A stretch of DNA of 64,000 nt, from the NCBI GenBank assembly GCA_027038835.1, contig JALWGC010000019.1, forward strand, positions 1 to 64,000. The letters run 5' to 3'. Shown in pieces: positions 25,264 to 34,935 of this stretch. The stretch is from Helicobacteraceae bacterium (lineage in GTDB: Bacteria; Campylobacterota; Campylobacteria; Campylobacterales; Sulfurimonadaceae). Made by a program: the position numbers and the translations under genes. Every line of letters starts with the position of its first letter. Within the stretch, counting starts at the first letter, position 1. Below the pieces are notes generated by a model. That model saw nothing but the letters and a program-made list of their open reading frames with translations, searched no databases and was not told the origin of the DNA.

Positions 25264-26115
25264 TTAATTGTTCAAAAACAGTTTCATCAAATCAGAAAGG
25301 GTCTTTTTCAGCTCGTTTCTGTTTACTACCATGTCGATAGAACCTTTTTCGAGCAAAAATTCCGCTCTTTGAAACCCTTCTGGCAAATCAGAACCAATAG
25401 TTTGCTTGATAACCCTTTGACCGGCAAACCCTATAAGCGCTCCCGGCTCGGCGATGATAACATCACCCAACATAGCGAAACTCGCACTTACCCCACCCAT
25501 AGTCGGATCGGAAAGTACCGAAATGTAAGGAAGCTTCTCTTTTGCAAGTTTACCCAAAGCGGCGGAAGTTTTGCTCATCTGCATCAAGGAGAATGTACTT
25601 TCTTGCATTCTCGCACCCCCGCTGGCGCTGACTATTATCAGTCCGCAGCGCTTCTCTATGGCGCGGTTTACAGCACGAACGATCTTTTCCCCTTCGACCG
25701 AACCGAGACTTCCGCCCATAAACGAAAAATCAAACACAACAAGCTGTGTCAAAATACCGTCCATCGTACATTCGCCGCTTACGACCGAAGATTTTCTACC
25801 GGTTTTTTTAAACCCCTCTTCAACCCTTTTTTTGTACGATTTTTTATCGACGAAATGGAGCGGATCGACCGGTTCCAAGTCAGCATCGTACTCAACAAAG
25901 CTCCCCTCGTCTGCTAAAAGCTTGATACGGTCGTTGACGTTGATACGCAGGTGAAAACCACATTTAGGGCAGACGTAGTTTTGGTTTTCGATCTCTTTGT
26001 AGTACATCAAAGACTGACATGAAGGACACTTTACCCAGTGGCTCGGCGCTTCGTCTTTTGTCGGTTGTTTTTTCAACGATTGTTGGCTTTTAGAGAAAAT
26101 GTTTAAAAAATTCAA
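25264..26115 (-). CDS. accD: Acetyl-CoA carboxylase carboxyltransferase subunit beta
   Basis: This 283-residue subunit with AccA transfers carboxyl from biotin to acetyl-CoA, starting fatty-acid synthesis. The N-terminal C4 zinc ribbon ([10 protein letters not shown] and CPKCGFHLR) and the crotonase-like core with [10 protein letters not shown] and [12 protein letters not shown] are clear. The start is TTG 26115: AGAAGGA lies 7 bases upstream, and the next residues NFLNIFSK match the family start. The longer frame to 26154 runs into an inverted-repeat element. It is the first gene of a seven-gene operon ending at 20754. Confidence 0.92.
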   Translation of the reverse strand: MNFLNIFSKSQQSLKKQPTKDEAPSHWVKCPSCQSLMYYKEIENQNYVCPKCGFHLRINVNDRIKLLADEGSFVEYDADLEPVDPLHFVDKKSYKKRVEEGFKKTGRKSSVVSGECTMDGILTQLVVFDFSFMGGSLGSVEGEKIVRAVNRAIEKRCGLIIVSASGGARMQESTFSLMQMSKTSAALGKLAKEKLPYISVLSDPTMGGVSASFAMLGDVIIAEPGALIGFAGQRVIKQTIGSDLPEGFQRAEFLLEKGSIDMVVNRNELKKTLSDLMKLFLNN

Positions 26116-26140
26116 GCTGATTCCTTCTACTTCTACATAA

Positions 26141-26207
26141 TAGACTTCTTGCAAAACTCCTAAACAGTCTCAGGGGAGTCAAAGCAAGAGATTTTGCAAG
26201 AAGTCTA
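26141..26207. repeat. 67 bp inverted-repeat element, MITE-like, in front of accD
   Basis: TAGACTTCTTGCAAAACTC (26141-26159) and GAGATTTTGCAAGAAGTCTA (26188-26207) pair over 19 bases with a single bulged A. Both ends are bounded by TA, as left by some Tc1/mariner or IS630-type elements. It lies between gltD and accD, just upstream of the accD ribosome site, and would form a long hairpin in the accD leader. Confidence 0.55.
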
Positions 26208-26309
26208 ATGGATGTATTATACCAAAAAGTTCTTATCTTGCAAAAAAAAGTGGTGAATTCGAGGGAAAATCCACCCCAAAAAGGGGCAGGAGAGAAAGAA
26301 AAAACGGTT

Positions 26310-27692
26310 TTAACCTATCAGAGACTTGACGATGCTTCTTGCAGCTTCGCGTCCATCGTAAGCTGCCGTTACGACAAGGTCGGCACCTCTAAAACAATCT
26401 CCACCGGCAAAAATACCTTTCGTGGATGTTTCGTGGTTCTCATCTATCACCACACCACCCCATTCATTGGTTTTAATACCGTTTTCAGCCAAGAACGACG
26501 GCACGGCAGGGTCGAAACCAAGCGACATGATAACTACATCCGCTTGTACTCTAAATTCGCTCCCTTTAACCACTTCCATACGTTGTCTTCCACTTTCGTC
26601 TTTGGCACCGAGTTTCGTTTTTACACACTCTATCGCGATAGCTTTACCGTTTTCATCGAGTACTATCTCTTTTGGAGCGGTATAGAATTCGAAATCGACA
26701 CCCTCTTCCATCGCGTTTTTGTACTCTTTTTTACTTCCGGGCATATTTTTTTCGTCCCGTCTGTACAAACACGTTACACTCTTCGCGCCTTCACGTTTTG
26801 CGGTTCTCAAACAGTCCATAGCGGTATCTCCACCACCGATAACGACGACATCGAGGTCTTTGAAATCGAACTGTTTGTCATACTCCAAACCGAAGTTCTT
26901 ACGCTGAATCGCCGTGAGATACTCCATCGCTTTATACACGTTGGGTGCTTGTTCACCGGCTATTCCCGCTTCTTTCGCTTTCGTAGCGCCGATTCCTATG
27001 AAAACGGCGTCATGTCCGCTTGCTATTTCATCGAAACTGATATCTTTTCCGACTTCGCAGTTAAGAACGAGCTTCATACCCGCTTCTTCAAGCAGTTTGA
27101 CACGGCGCTCGACTATTTTTTTATCGAGTTTGAAGTTTGGAATCCCGTACGTCAAAAGACCGCCCGCTTTGTCGCTTCGCTCATACATCGTCACCCCGAT
27201 GCCGCTTCGAAGCAAATATGTCGCACATGAAAGCCCCGCAGGTCCGCTTCCGATGATAGCGACTTTTTTATCGGTCGTGATACCCGGAAATTCCGGTTTG
27301 AATCCGGCCTTGAACCCCTCCTCGGTGATGAACGTCTCGACCGAGCCGATGGTGATAGCTCCATGACCGTCGTTGAGTGTACAATCCCCCTCGCACAGTC
27401 TATCATGCGGACAAACTCTACCCATCACTTCAGGGAATGGAGACGGCTCGTTGGAGAGTTTGAAAGCGAATTCAAGGTCTTTTTCGCTTACGGCTTTGAG
27501 CCATTGCGGAATGTAGTTGTGAAGCGGACATTTGTTCAAACAATACGGGTCACCACATTGAATACATCTGTCACTTTGACTCGAAGCTTCGAACTTGTCG
27601 AACACTTCGTAAATCTCGTTGAAATCTTTCGTTCGCTCTACTACAAGCCTCTTTTTCGGCTCTATTCTGTCTATAGTTAAAAATTCTCTCAT
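26310..27692 (-). CDS. gltD: Glutamate synthase small subunit
   Basis: This 460-residue iron-sulfur flavoprotein passes electrons from NADPH to GltB. It has N-terminal 4Fe-4S ligands (CIQCGDPYCLNKCP and GRVCPHDRLCEGDC), the FAD site AIIGSGPAGLSCATYL, the NADPH site VVIGGGDTAMDC, and the C-terminal GIFAGGDCFRGADLVV. It starts 3 bases after gltB, forming a two-gene operon. About 110 bases downstream separate it from the inverted-repeat element. Confidence 0.95.
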   Translation of the reverse strand: MREFLTIDRIEPKKRLVVERTKDFNEIYEVFDKFEASSQSDRCIQCGDPYCLNKCPLHNYIPQWLKAVSEKDLEFAFKLSNEPSPFPEVMGRVCPHDRLCEGDCTLNDGHGAITIGSVETFITEEGFKAGFKPEFPGITTDKKVAIIGSGPAGLSCATYLLRSGIGVTMYERSDKAGGLLTYGIPNFKLDKKIVERRVKLLEEAGMKLVLNCEVGKDISFDEIASGHDAVFIGIGATKAKEAGIAGEQAPNVYKAMEYLTAIQRKNFGLEYDKQFDFKDLDVVVIGGGDTAMDCLRTAKREGAKSVTCLYRRDEKNMPGSKKEYKNAMEEGVDFEFYTAPKEIVLDENGKAIAIECVKTKLGAKDESGRQRMEVVKGSEFRVQADVVIMSLGFDPAVPSFLAENGIKTNEWGGVVIDENHETSTKGIFAGGDCFRGADLVVTAAYDGREAARSIVKSLIG

Positions 27693-27695
27693 CTC

Positions 27696-30600
27696 TTAGT
27701 CTCCATTCTCAAGGTTTAGTGGGAGTTTGGTTAGATTTTTCGGTCTTACCATCCAGAAGTTTCTCACTTCTATTCTAAAGCTGTCCAAAATCATCTGCGC
27801 TTTTTCGCTTCCTGTTTCGACAAGGTAATCTTTAAGCAATTTTTTCAAGAAGTGGCGTGCTTCATCCCCTTCGTCGGTATCGATGCGCACGGCTTCGACA
27901 AGCTCTTGGTTGATATTTTCGATGAACTTGTGTTCCGCATCGTAAACGAACGCCAAACCGCCTGTCATACCCGCACCGAAGTTGATACCGGTTTGACCGA
28001 GAATAACGACGATACCTCCGGTCATATATTCACAAGCGTTATCACCCGCTCCTTCAACTACCGTAACCGCACCGGAATTTCTAACGGCAAAACGCTCACC
28101 AACGCTTCCGGCTATATACACTTTACCGCCGGTCGCACCGTAAAGACAGGTGTTACCACCGGCGCTGAAAGCTTCTCCTTGCTGTTTAGGGGTGATGACG
28201 ATTTTACCGCCGTGCATCCCTTTAGCTATGTAATCGTTGGCTACACCGTTTAGCTTCATCGTGATACCGTTGATGAGAAACGCTCCAAACGCTTGTCCGG
28301 CTATCCCATCGAGTTCGATTTTGATAGTGTCTGGCTTGAGTCCGGCATCGCCGTAGTACTGCGCTATCTCACCACTTACCAGTGCACCGAAACTTCTGTT
28401 GAGGTTGCAGATGGTACGTTTTATCTTGATAGGCATTTCAGGATTTTTGATAGCGCTGTATGCCTCTTTGAGCACATCTTTTTCAAACGCATTGTCGTCA
28501 AACGGTTCGTTCGATTCCATCTGACAAGTATCGACACCTTTTTCTCGGTGTAAAATAGCGCTGAAATCGAATTTTTTCGCGAACTCGTCGTCGATAACTT
28601 TTAAAATATCGCTTCGACCTATCATCTCTTCCATGGTTCTAAAACCAAGTTGCGCCATAATTGAACGTACATCTTCTGCAAGGAGTGTGAAGTAGTTGAT
28701 CACTTTTTGGACATTCCCTTTGAAGAACTCTTGGCGAAGTTTTTCGTTTTGAGTCGCGATACCGACGGAACATTTGTTGACATGACATATACGAAGCATT
28801 TTACATCCGACCATCGTAAGCACACCTGTACCAAACGCATAGCTCTCCGCACCCAGTAGTGCCGCTTTGACAACGTCCATACCGGTTTTGAGACCACCGT
28901 CTGTTTGTACATGGACGAACTCTCTTAGGTGGTTGGCTTTTAGAGCGTTGTGCGCTTCTGCAAGACCTATCTCCCAAGGGTTACCGGCAAATTTGATCGA
29001 AGTAAGCGGTGCCGCACCCGTACCGCCGTCACCACCGGAGATGATGATTTTGTCCGCATACGCTTTGGCAACTCCGGCTGCGATCGTTCCTACACCGATG
29101 GTAGAAACGAGTTTGACAGCGATTTTCGCTTTAGGGTTGACCTGCTTGAGGTCGAAAATAAGCTGTGCCAAATCCTCGATAGAGTAGATATCGTGGTGAG
29201 GTGGAGGGGAAATGAGCGTTACCCCTTTTGTCGTATGGCGCAGTTTCGCTATAAGGGCCGTTACTTTATGACCCGGTAGCTGACCACCCTCACCCGGTTT
29301 CGCACCTTGGGCGACTTTTATCTGAATCTCTTCGGCACTTCTAAGGTACGCCGGCGTAACACCGAAACGTCCGGAAGCGACTTGTTTGATCTTGGAATTG
29401 CGCTCCGTTCCAAATCGCGCAGGGTCTTCACCACCCTCACCCGAGTTGGACTGACCGCCGATGGTGTTCATCGCTATCGCAAGTGTTTCATGTGCTTCGG
29501 GGCTGATAGAACCAAGACTCATAGCCGCACTGGCGAAACGCTTGAATATCTCCTCTTTCGGCTCCACCTCGTCGATGCTGATAGGCTCTCTATCGGAATT
29601 GAACTCGAAAAAGTCGCGAATGAATTTTCTATCTCTGTTTTCTATAAGGTTTTTGAGTTCATCCCACGCTTCGCTCGTTCCCTCATCCGCTACGCGGTGA
29701 ATCGCTTTGATAACCATAGGACCGAAGTCATGGTATTCTTCACCGCTGTAGAACTTGTAAAAACCTCCCACTTTCAAAGGGAAGATTTTGTTGAAACCGT
29801 CACTTCTAAAAGCGTCTTTGTGCCACTTTTTGAGTCTTTCGTCGATGTCGTCGTAACCAAGTCCTCCAAGAGCGGAATTCGATGCCGCGAAACATTCCGA
29901 AACGATTTCATCTCCCAGTCCCAAAATATCGAACAAGCCAGAGTTTCTATACGAAGCGATAGTCGAAATACCCATTTTCGAAAGAATCTTCAAAAGCCCG
30001 CCGTTGAGTGCACCCTGGATAGCTTTCATAGCTTCTTTCGCACTCAAGTTCAATTCTTTAGAGTGTTTGATATGCTTGAGTGCCGTAGAGAAAAGAAGTT
30101 TTGGATATACCGCGTTCGCACCATAACCTATGAGAACCGCCGCGGAATGGGAATCTTGCACTTCGTCCGTTACCGCTATCATCGAAACGAGATGTCTGAC
30201 TTTGGCTTCAAGAAGCGCGATGTTAAGACGCCCTATCGCCATCGCCATCGGAATCACCGCATGGTCTTTGTCAAAACCGCTATCATCGAGAATAACGATG
30301 CGAATACCCTCTGTTTTGACCGCTTCTACGACTTCTTTCACAAGAGCGTCAAGCGCTTGTTTGAGTGAACCTTTGTATGCCGTAGAGAAAGTGCCGTTTT
30401 TGTAGAACTCTTCGTATCGCGGTGAAGAAGGGTCTCCAAACGATTTGAGAATTTCGATCTTTTCGCTTGTCAAAATAGGTGAAACCGCTTTGAGTCTGTG
30501 TGCATGTGTAGGGAGCTCGTCGAGTATGTTGTGGGTTTCACCAAAACCTGTATTGAGACTCATCACCACCTTTTCACGAATCGGGTCGATAGGCGGGTTG

Positions 30601-32144
30601 GTAACTTGAGCGAACTTTTGTTTGAAAAAGTCGGTGAAACGGCGCTGTTTTTGGGAGAATGCCGCAAGTGGAGTGTCATCCCCCATACTTCCAACCGCTT
30701 CTTTACCGTCTTTGAGCATCGGTTCTATCACTTGCTCCACAATTTCATGTGTAATGTTGAAATATCGCTGACGCTCGGTGATGTTGTTTTCATCGAGTTC
30801 GAGATTGTCGTCGTAGTTTTCACCCGTGTGCTCTTGAAGATACACCATGTGTTCGTTGAGCCATTTCATGTACGGGTTGGAGCTTTTTAGATAATCGTTG
30901 ATATCTTCGTTTTTGAGCACTTTTCCAAACTGCAAATCGAGCCCTATCATTTCACCCGATTGCAATCTTCCACGCTCGAGCACTTCATCGTCGTCGAAAT
31001 CGATAACGCCGTATTCGCTCGCTATCAACAACGTGTCGTCTTTGGTGATGACGTATTTCGAAGGGCGAAGACCGTTTCTATCGAGCACACAACCGATGTA
31101 GCGACCATCGGTGACGCTAAACGCCGCAGGACCGTCCCATGCTTCGAAAACCGTCGAAAAGTATTCGTAGTAAGCTCTAAGCTCAGGGTCCATGTGGGGA
31201 GCGTTTTGCCAAGCGAACGGTATAAGCGCGCGAACCGCTTTGAAAAAGTCCATACCGTTGACAAGCAAAAATTCCAAGAAGTTGTCGGCACTCGCACTGT
31301 CACTCGCCCCCTCTTGAAGAATAGGCAAAATCCGCTCTATCTCCTCTTGGGAGAACACTTCGCTTTTGATAGCGAGCGATTTTATCTCTACGTTGAAACG
31401 GTTTCCTTCAACGGAGTTGATCTCACCGTTGTGCGCAACCGCTCTAAAAGGTTGTGCCAGCTTCCACTGCGGGAGAGTGTTGGTCGAGAATCTTTGGTGA
31501 AAAAGGGAAAACGATATCTTGAAATTCGGGTCTTGTAGGTCTTTGTAGAACTCCTTGATATGCGTCGGCATAACAAGACCTTTGTAGGAGATAAGCTTCG
31601 AGCTCATAGAAGGGATGTAGAAATCTTTATCTTCTACAAGTGCGTGTTCGATCTCTTTACGGCTTAGGTACAATAACGCATCGAAACGTTTTCTCGCCAT
31701 GATGGAGTTTGGCGTGATGAACACCTGAACGATATGTGGGAGAGTCGCTAAAGCCTGATCTCCAAGTGCGTTCGTATCTATTGGAACGTCTCGCTCCAAA
31801 ACCACTTTGAGGTCGTTTTTCGAACACATCTCTTCGACCGTTTTCAGGCACTCTTTGTCTTTGGTGAAAACCACGGCGACGGCGTAGAGCTCCGGAAACT
31901 CCACACCCGCTTCGCTCGCTTTTTGGCGTAGAAACTCATCGGGTAGAGAAAGCAAAAGTCCGCTTCCATCACCCGTCTTGCCGTCTGCGGCGATCGCACC
32001 GCGGTGCATCATGCGCTCCAGCGCGGTTACCGCGTTGTCGAGAATTTTTTTCGAGGGTTTGTTTTTGATATTCGCGATCAAACCAAAACCGCAGTTGTCT
32101 TTAAATGAACGAAGCAATTCTTCGTGTTTATTCAGTTTACTCAT
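27696..32144 (-). CDS. gltB: Glutamate synthase large subunit
   Basis: This 1482-residue GOGAT alpha chain makes glutamate from 2-oxoglutarate and glutamine. After a 17-residue propeptide, Cys18 (DNCGFG) is the class II glutaminase nucleophile. The central and FMN domains follow, with GGEDPARFGTERNSKIKQVASGRFGV as the family block (given here only as its start GGEDPARFG), the SGGDGGTGAAPLTS FMN loop, and the 3Fe-4S cysteines in GCKMLRICHVNKCSVG. The C-terminal beta-helix has GGNTCLYGATGGKVYIAG-like turns. The ribosome site is AGGGAG. It works with the nitrate assimilation genes at 43-51 kb as the route for ammonium. Confidence 0.96.
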   Translation of the reverse strand: MSKLNKHEELLRSFKDNCGFGLIANIKNKPSKKILDNAVTALERMMHRGAIAADGKTGDGSGLLLSLPDEFLRQKASEAGVEFPELYAVAVVFTKDKECLKTVEEMCSKNDLKVVLERDVPIDTNALGDQALATLPHIVQVFITPNSIMARKRFDALLYLSRKEIEHALVEDKDFYIPSMSSKLISYKGLVMPTHIKEFYKDLQDPNFKISFSLFHQRFSTNTLPQWKLAQPFRAVAHNGEINSVEGNRFNVEIKSLAIKSEVFSQEEIERILPILQEGASDSASADNFLEFLLVNGMDFFKAVRALIPFAWQNAPHMDPELRAYYEYFSTVFEAWDGPAAFSVTDGRYIGCVLDRNGLRPSKYVITKDDTLLIASEYGVIDFDDDEVLERGRLQSGEMIGLDLQFGKVLKNEDINDYLKSSNPYMKWLNEHMVYLQEHTGENYDDNLELDENNITERQRYFNITHEIVEQVIEPMLKDGKEAVGSMGDDTPLAAFSQKQRRFTDFFKQKFAQVTNPPIDPIREKVVMSLNTGFGETHNILDELPTHAHRLKAVSPILTSEKIEILKSFGDPSSPRYEEFYKNGTFSTAYKGSLKQALDALVKEVVEAVKTEGIRIVILDDSGFDKDHAVIPMAMAIGRLNIALLEAKVRHLVSMIAVTDEVQDSHSAAVLIGYGANAVYPKLLFSTALKHIKHSKELNLSAKEAMKAIQGALNGGLLKILSKMGISTIASYRNSGLFDILGLGDEIVSECFAASNSALGGLGYDDIDERLKKWHKDAFRSDGFNKIFPLKVGGFYKFYSGEEYHDFGPMVIKAIHRVADEGTSEAWDELKNLIENRDRKFIRDFFEFNSDREPISIDEVEPKEEIFKRFASAAMSLGSISPEAHETLAIAMNTIGGQSNSGEGGEDPARFGTERNSKIKQVASGRFGVTPAYLRSAEEIQIKVAQGAKPGEGGQLPGHKVTALIAKLRHTTKGVTLISPPPHHDIYSIEDLAQLIFDLKQVNPKAKIAVKLVSTIGVGTIAAGVAKAYADKIIISGGDGGTGAAPLTSIKFAGNPWEIGLAEAHNALKANHLREFVHVQTDGGLKTGMDVVKAALLGAESYAFGTGVLTMVGCKMLRICHVNKCSVGIATQNEKLRQEFFKGNVQKVINYFTLLAEDVRSIMAQLGFRTMEEMIGRSDILKVIDDEFAKKFDFSAILHREKGVDTCQMESNEPFDDNAFEKDVLKEAYSAIKNPEMPIKIKRTICNLNRSFGALVSGEIAQYYGDAGLKPDTIKIELDGIAGQAFGAFLINGITMKLNGVANDYIAKGMHGGKIVITPKQQGEAFSAGGNTCLYGATGGKVYIAGSVGERFAVRNSGAVTVVEGAGDNACEYMTGGIVVILGQTGINFGAGMTGGLAFVYDAEHKFIENINQELVEAVRIDTDEGDEARHFLKKLLKDYLVETGSEKAQMILDSFRIEVRNFWMVRPKNLTKLPLNLENGD

Positions 32145-32240
32145 TGAAACTCTCCCTTTTTTTGGAAATTCTTAAAGATTTCCCGTTTTTTAATCTCTTT
32201 TTAAAGTAAATTATCTTATTTAAGAGATGAAGTTATGTAT

Positions 32241-32271
32241 TTTACAAAAAGTCAGATTAAAGTTGTATAAT
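32241..32271 (+). promoter_or_regulatory. Predicted sigma-70 promoter of recO
   Basis: TTTACA (32241-32246) and TATAAT (32266-32271) are separated by 19 bases, 50 bases before the recO start. The perfect -10 box is the main support. Confidence 0.45.
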
Positions 32272-32320
32272 ACGACGAGAAAATTGGAAAAAAAACTAAA
32301 AATGTGCAAAAAAGAAGCAA

Positions 32321-32938
32321 ATGCAAGGATTCATACTCAACGTTAACAGAGTCAAAGAAGAAGACTTGATTGTCAGTATATTATCGCAAAACGGCTTAGA
32401 AACTCTTTATAGGTTCTATGGTGCGCGTCATGGGAGCATCAACATCGGTTTTCTTATCGATTTCGAAAAAGAATCGAGTCCAAAATCGACCATTTCCAGA
32501 CTCAAAGACGTGATGCATATCGGTTTTCGCTGGATTCACGACTACAAGCTGCTACGCCTTTGGCAAGATTTCGTAAAACTTTTCTACCGGCATCTTCGCG
32601 ACACCGACGAACTCGAACCGTTTTACTTCGACCTTTTGCAAGATGCCTCCACAAAATGGAGTGAGCAAAACCCAAAACGCGTAGCTATAGAAAGTTATGT
32701 AAAACTACTGGAGTATGAAGGGCGACTCCATAGCGAGTTCGAATGTTTTTTATGTGGAGAGGATATTCAAGGGGATATCTCTTTGGTAAGAGCTTTTTTA
32801 CCGACACACAAAGAGTGCACCCACACCCTTCCGATTTCCAAACAAGCCCTGAACGAACTCTACAAAACCAAAAGTTCACTTTTTCTTAGCGATACCGAAG
32901 TGGATAGAATGTGGTACATCCTCCTCGAAGGGCTTTAA
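32321..32938 (+). CDS. recO: DNA repair protein RecO
   Basis: This 205-residue protein begins MQGFILNVNRVKEEDLIVSI, the OB-fold start of RecO, with a helical C-domain holding a Cys pair (FLCGE region, CFLC). RecO loads RecA on gapped DNA with RecR. It is shorter than the E. coli protein, as usual for Campylobacterota. It ends 9 bases before the convergent nspC stop. Confidence 0.82.
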   Translation: MQGFILNVNRVKEEDLIVSILSQNGLETLYRFYGARHGSINIGFLIDFEKESSPKSTISRLKDVMHIGFRWIHDYKLLRLWQDFVKLFYRHLRDTDELEPFYFDLLQDASTKWSEQNPKRVAIESYVKLLEYEGRLHSEFECFLCGEDIQGDISLVRAFLPTHKECTHTLPISKQALNELYKTKSSLFLSDTEVDRMWYILLEGL

Positions 32939-32947
32939 CTTCTTGCA

Positions 32948-34078
32948 TCACGACAACCTTGTTTTGTAATCTTCATACCGAAACTCTCTAACGACTTCGA
33001 TTTCGCCGTTTTTGCGTTTTATCGCCAAGCTTGGGAGCTTGATACCGTTGAAGGTGGTGTTTTTAACGAATGTATAGTGGATTTGATCTTCGAAGATGAT
33101 TCTATCGCCGATTCGAAGCGGTGTATCGAAACTGTAATCCCCCATGATATCTCCGGCAAGACACGTGTTCCCGGCAAGCCGGTATGTGTAGGGTTTTTCC
33201 CCCGCTTGTGCAGCGCCTCTCACTTCGGCGCGATAAGGCATCGCAAGGGTGTCTGGCATATGCGCCTCGGCGGAAGTGTCCAAAATAGCTATGTCGATAC
33301 CGTTGTGTACGATATCCAAAACCGTAGCTTCGAGATAACCGGTTTGCCACCCTACCGCTTCACCGGGTTCTAAGTAAACCTCCACTCCGTAACGGGAACG
33401 AAACTCCCGTATGATGCGAATGAGTTTCTCCACGTCATACCCTTTGCGGGTTATATGATGCCCACCGCCGAAGTTGACATACTTCACCCCTTCTATATAC
33501 TCGCCAAAACGTTCTTCAAAACCTTTTAGTACTTGCTCGAGTGCGTCCGCGTCTTGTTCGCAAAGAGCGTGAAAGTTCAATCCATCGAGTTTTGGAACTA
33601 CCCTTTGGTCGAAATTCTTTTGTGTCGTTCCCAGCCGACTATAGGGTGCGCATGGATTGTACAACTCCGTAGGTGAAGCGGAGGTTTGGGGGTTGAGTCG
33701 CAAGGAAATCTCTATGTCAGGGTTGTGTTCTTTGACTCGGTCGTAAAACCGCCGCAACTGCGAAGGGGAATTGAAAACGATATGGTCGCTTATTTGTGCT
33801 ATCTCGTCAATATCGCTCTCTTTGAAAGCCGGCGAGTAGGTGTGTACCTCCCCCTTTTCGTTGTGTTTGCAAAACTCCTCACGCGCGAGTTTCGCCTCCC
33901 ACAATCCGCTTGCGGTACACCCTTTGAGATACTTCGCGACAAGATCGAACGTGCTCCACATCGCGAATCCTTTAAGTGCCAAAATGATCTTCGCGCCGCT
34001 TCGCTCTTGCACATACTCCAACAACTGCAAGTTCTTTTCCAAAAGCGCTTCTTCGCAAACATAAACCGGTGTTTCTAT
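32948..34078 (-). CDS. nspC: Carboxynorspermidine/carboxyspermidine decarboxylase
   Basis: This fold-type III PLP decarboxylase makes spermidine or norspermidine from the carboxy form. Standard start codons allow only TTG 34042, which would cut the conserved N-terminus. Read from ATA 34078 the protein is 376 residues and starts METPVYVCEEALLEKN, as expected for the family, with AAGGGG five bases upstream and the ATA overlapping the TAG of the HDOD gene (ATAG). The PLP lysine is Lys36 (ILALKGFAMW); GGGHH binds the phosphate, and NTCLAGD holds the catalytic Cys region. The start codon is an inference. Confidence 0.88.
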   Translation of the reverse strand: METPVYVCEEALLEKNLQLLEYVQERSGAKIILALKGFAMWSTFDLVAKYLKGCTASGLWEAKLAREEFCKHNEKGEVHTYSPAFKESDIDEIAQISDHIVFNSPSQLRRFYDRVKEHNPDIEISLRLNPQTSASPTELYNPCAPYSRLGTTQKNFDQRVVPKLDGLNFHALCEQDADALEQVLKGFEERFGEYIEGVKYVNFGGGHHITRKGYDVEKLIRIIREFRSRYGVEVYLEPGEAVGWQTGYLEATVLDIVHNGIDIAILDTSAEAHMPDTLAMPYRAEVRGAAQAGEKPYTYRLAGNTCLAGDIMGDYSFDTPLRIGDRIIFEDQIHYTFVKNTTFNGIKLPSLAIKRKNGEIEVVREFRYEDYKTRLS

Positions 34079-34920
34079 GCTATCCCCTTACTTTTTTCGT
34101 ATGTTTTTTTCAATCTTGTCGCTACATGAAAGAAAGTCTCTTCGCTCATCCCCATCTGTTTCACCAACTCCGCCGCCTCGGATATCGATTTGTAGCTAAG
34201 TGGTTCTTTGAGATTGACCGCGGTTCTTGCTACATGCAACACATCTCGAAGCGCCAAAATCCTTTTTGAGACACCTTTTTGCTCAAAATCGAGATTTTTC
34301 AAAACTTCCACAAACGTCGTGTTGAGATTCCAATGCTCAAATAGCAGCGCCGAAACATAGTAGGAAGTGGTATCGAACATTTCAAGCTCGAAATCCTCTA
34401 TTTTTTTCGATTTTGCAAGCGCCTTTCTAAAAGCCGACGTATAGTTGCTTCTCGCGACCTCTTTGGATATCACTATCTTTCCGGCTTCCATGATAAGCGC
34501 CAACGGAGTCAGAAACTGAGCGTCTCTCAAGTCTATGACGCTGTACCATTGCATCACAAGCGCACTTTGAAGATGACACACGTCGTTGAAGGTGATGTTG
34601 GTAACCCCATACGCACTCACATCCGCTTGTAGTATTTTATGGAGCGCATAGTCGGTTACGATACCATAGACTATTTGCGTTCCAAGCAACGTTACCGCTT
34701 GCGATACGGAGGATATCTTCTTCGAAAAGCCGTATTTCGGGTCGTTGACGAATTTCAAGACGTTTGCCGTGAGGGTCGCGTCTTTTTCGATAAGGCGTAT
34801 AAGTTTGATTACGTTGACATTTTCCGCCCCGTTATTGTACAGATGTTCTATTTGCAACATCACCTGCGAAAGCGGCGGTAGAGACTCGACTTGTTTGACG
34901 ATGTCGGCGAATGTCAACAT
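34075..34920 (-). CDS. HDOD-domain signalling protein
   Basis: This 281-residue protein is built almost entirely from an HDOD domain: the N-terminal LPPLSQVMLQIEHL, LIRLIEKDATLTANVLKFVN, ISSVSQAVTLLG, and the later LIMEAGKIVISK block. The HD metal residues of true phosphodiesterases are absent. HDOD proteins act as c-di-GMP- or phosphorylation-linked regulators, but mechanisms vary. It is embedded between the two polyamine enzymes with a 4-base overlap to nspC, so it is co-expressed with them. Confidence 0.82.
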   Translation of the reverse strand: MLTFADIVKQVESLPPLSQVMLQIEHLYNNGAENVNVIKLIRLIEKDATLTANVLKFVNDPKYGFSKKISSVSQAVTLLGTQIVYGIVTDYALHKILQADVSAYGVTNITFNDVCHLQSALVMQWYSVIDLRDAQFLTPLALIMEAGKIVISKEVARSNYTSAFRKALAKSKKIEDFELEMFDTTSYYVSALLFEHWNLNTTFVEVLKNLDFEQKGVSKRILALRDVLHVARTAVNLKEPLSYKSISEAAELVKQMGMSEETFFHVATRLKKTYEKSKGIA

Positions 34921-34935
34921 AATCGCTTCACTTAC

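Noticed and set aside
26116-26154. Longer accD reading frame starting at 26154
   Set aside because: The extra 13 codons fall in the inverted-repeat element, while a ribosome site and family-like N-terminus support TTG 26115.
29307-30368. Long plus-strand open frames inside gltB
   Set aside because: They are antisense shadows of a well-supported 1482-residue gene with all glutamate synthase motifs.
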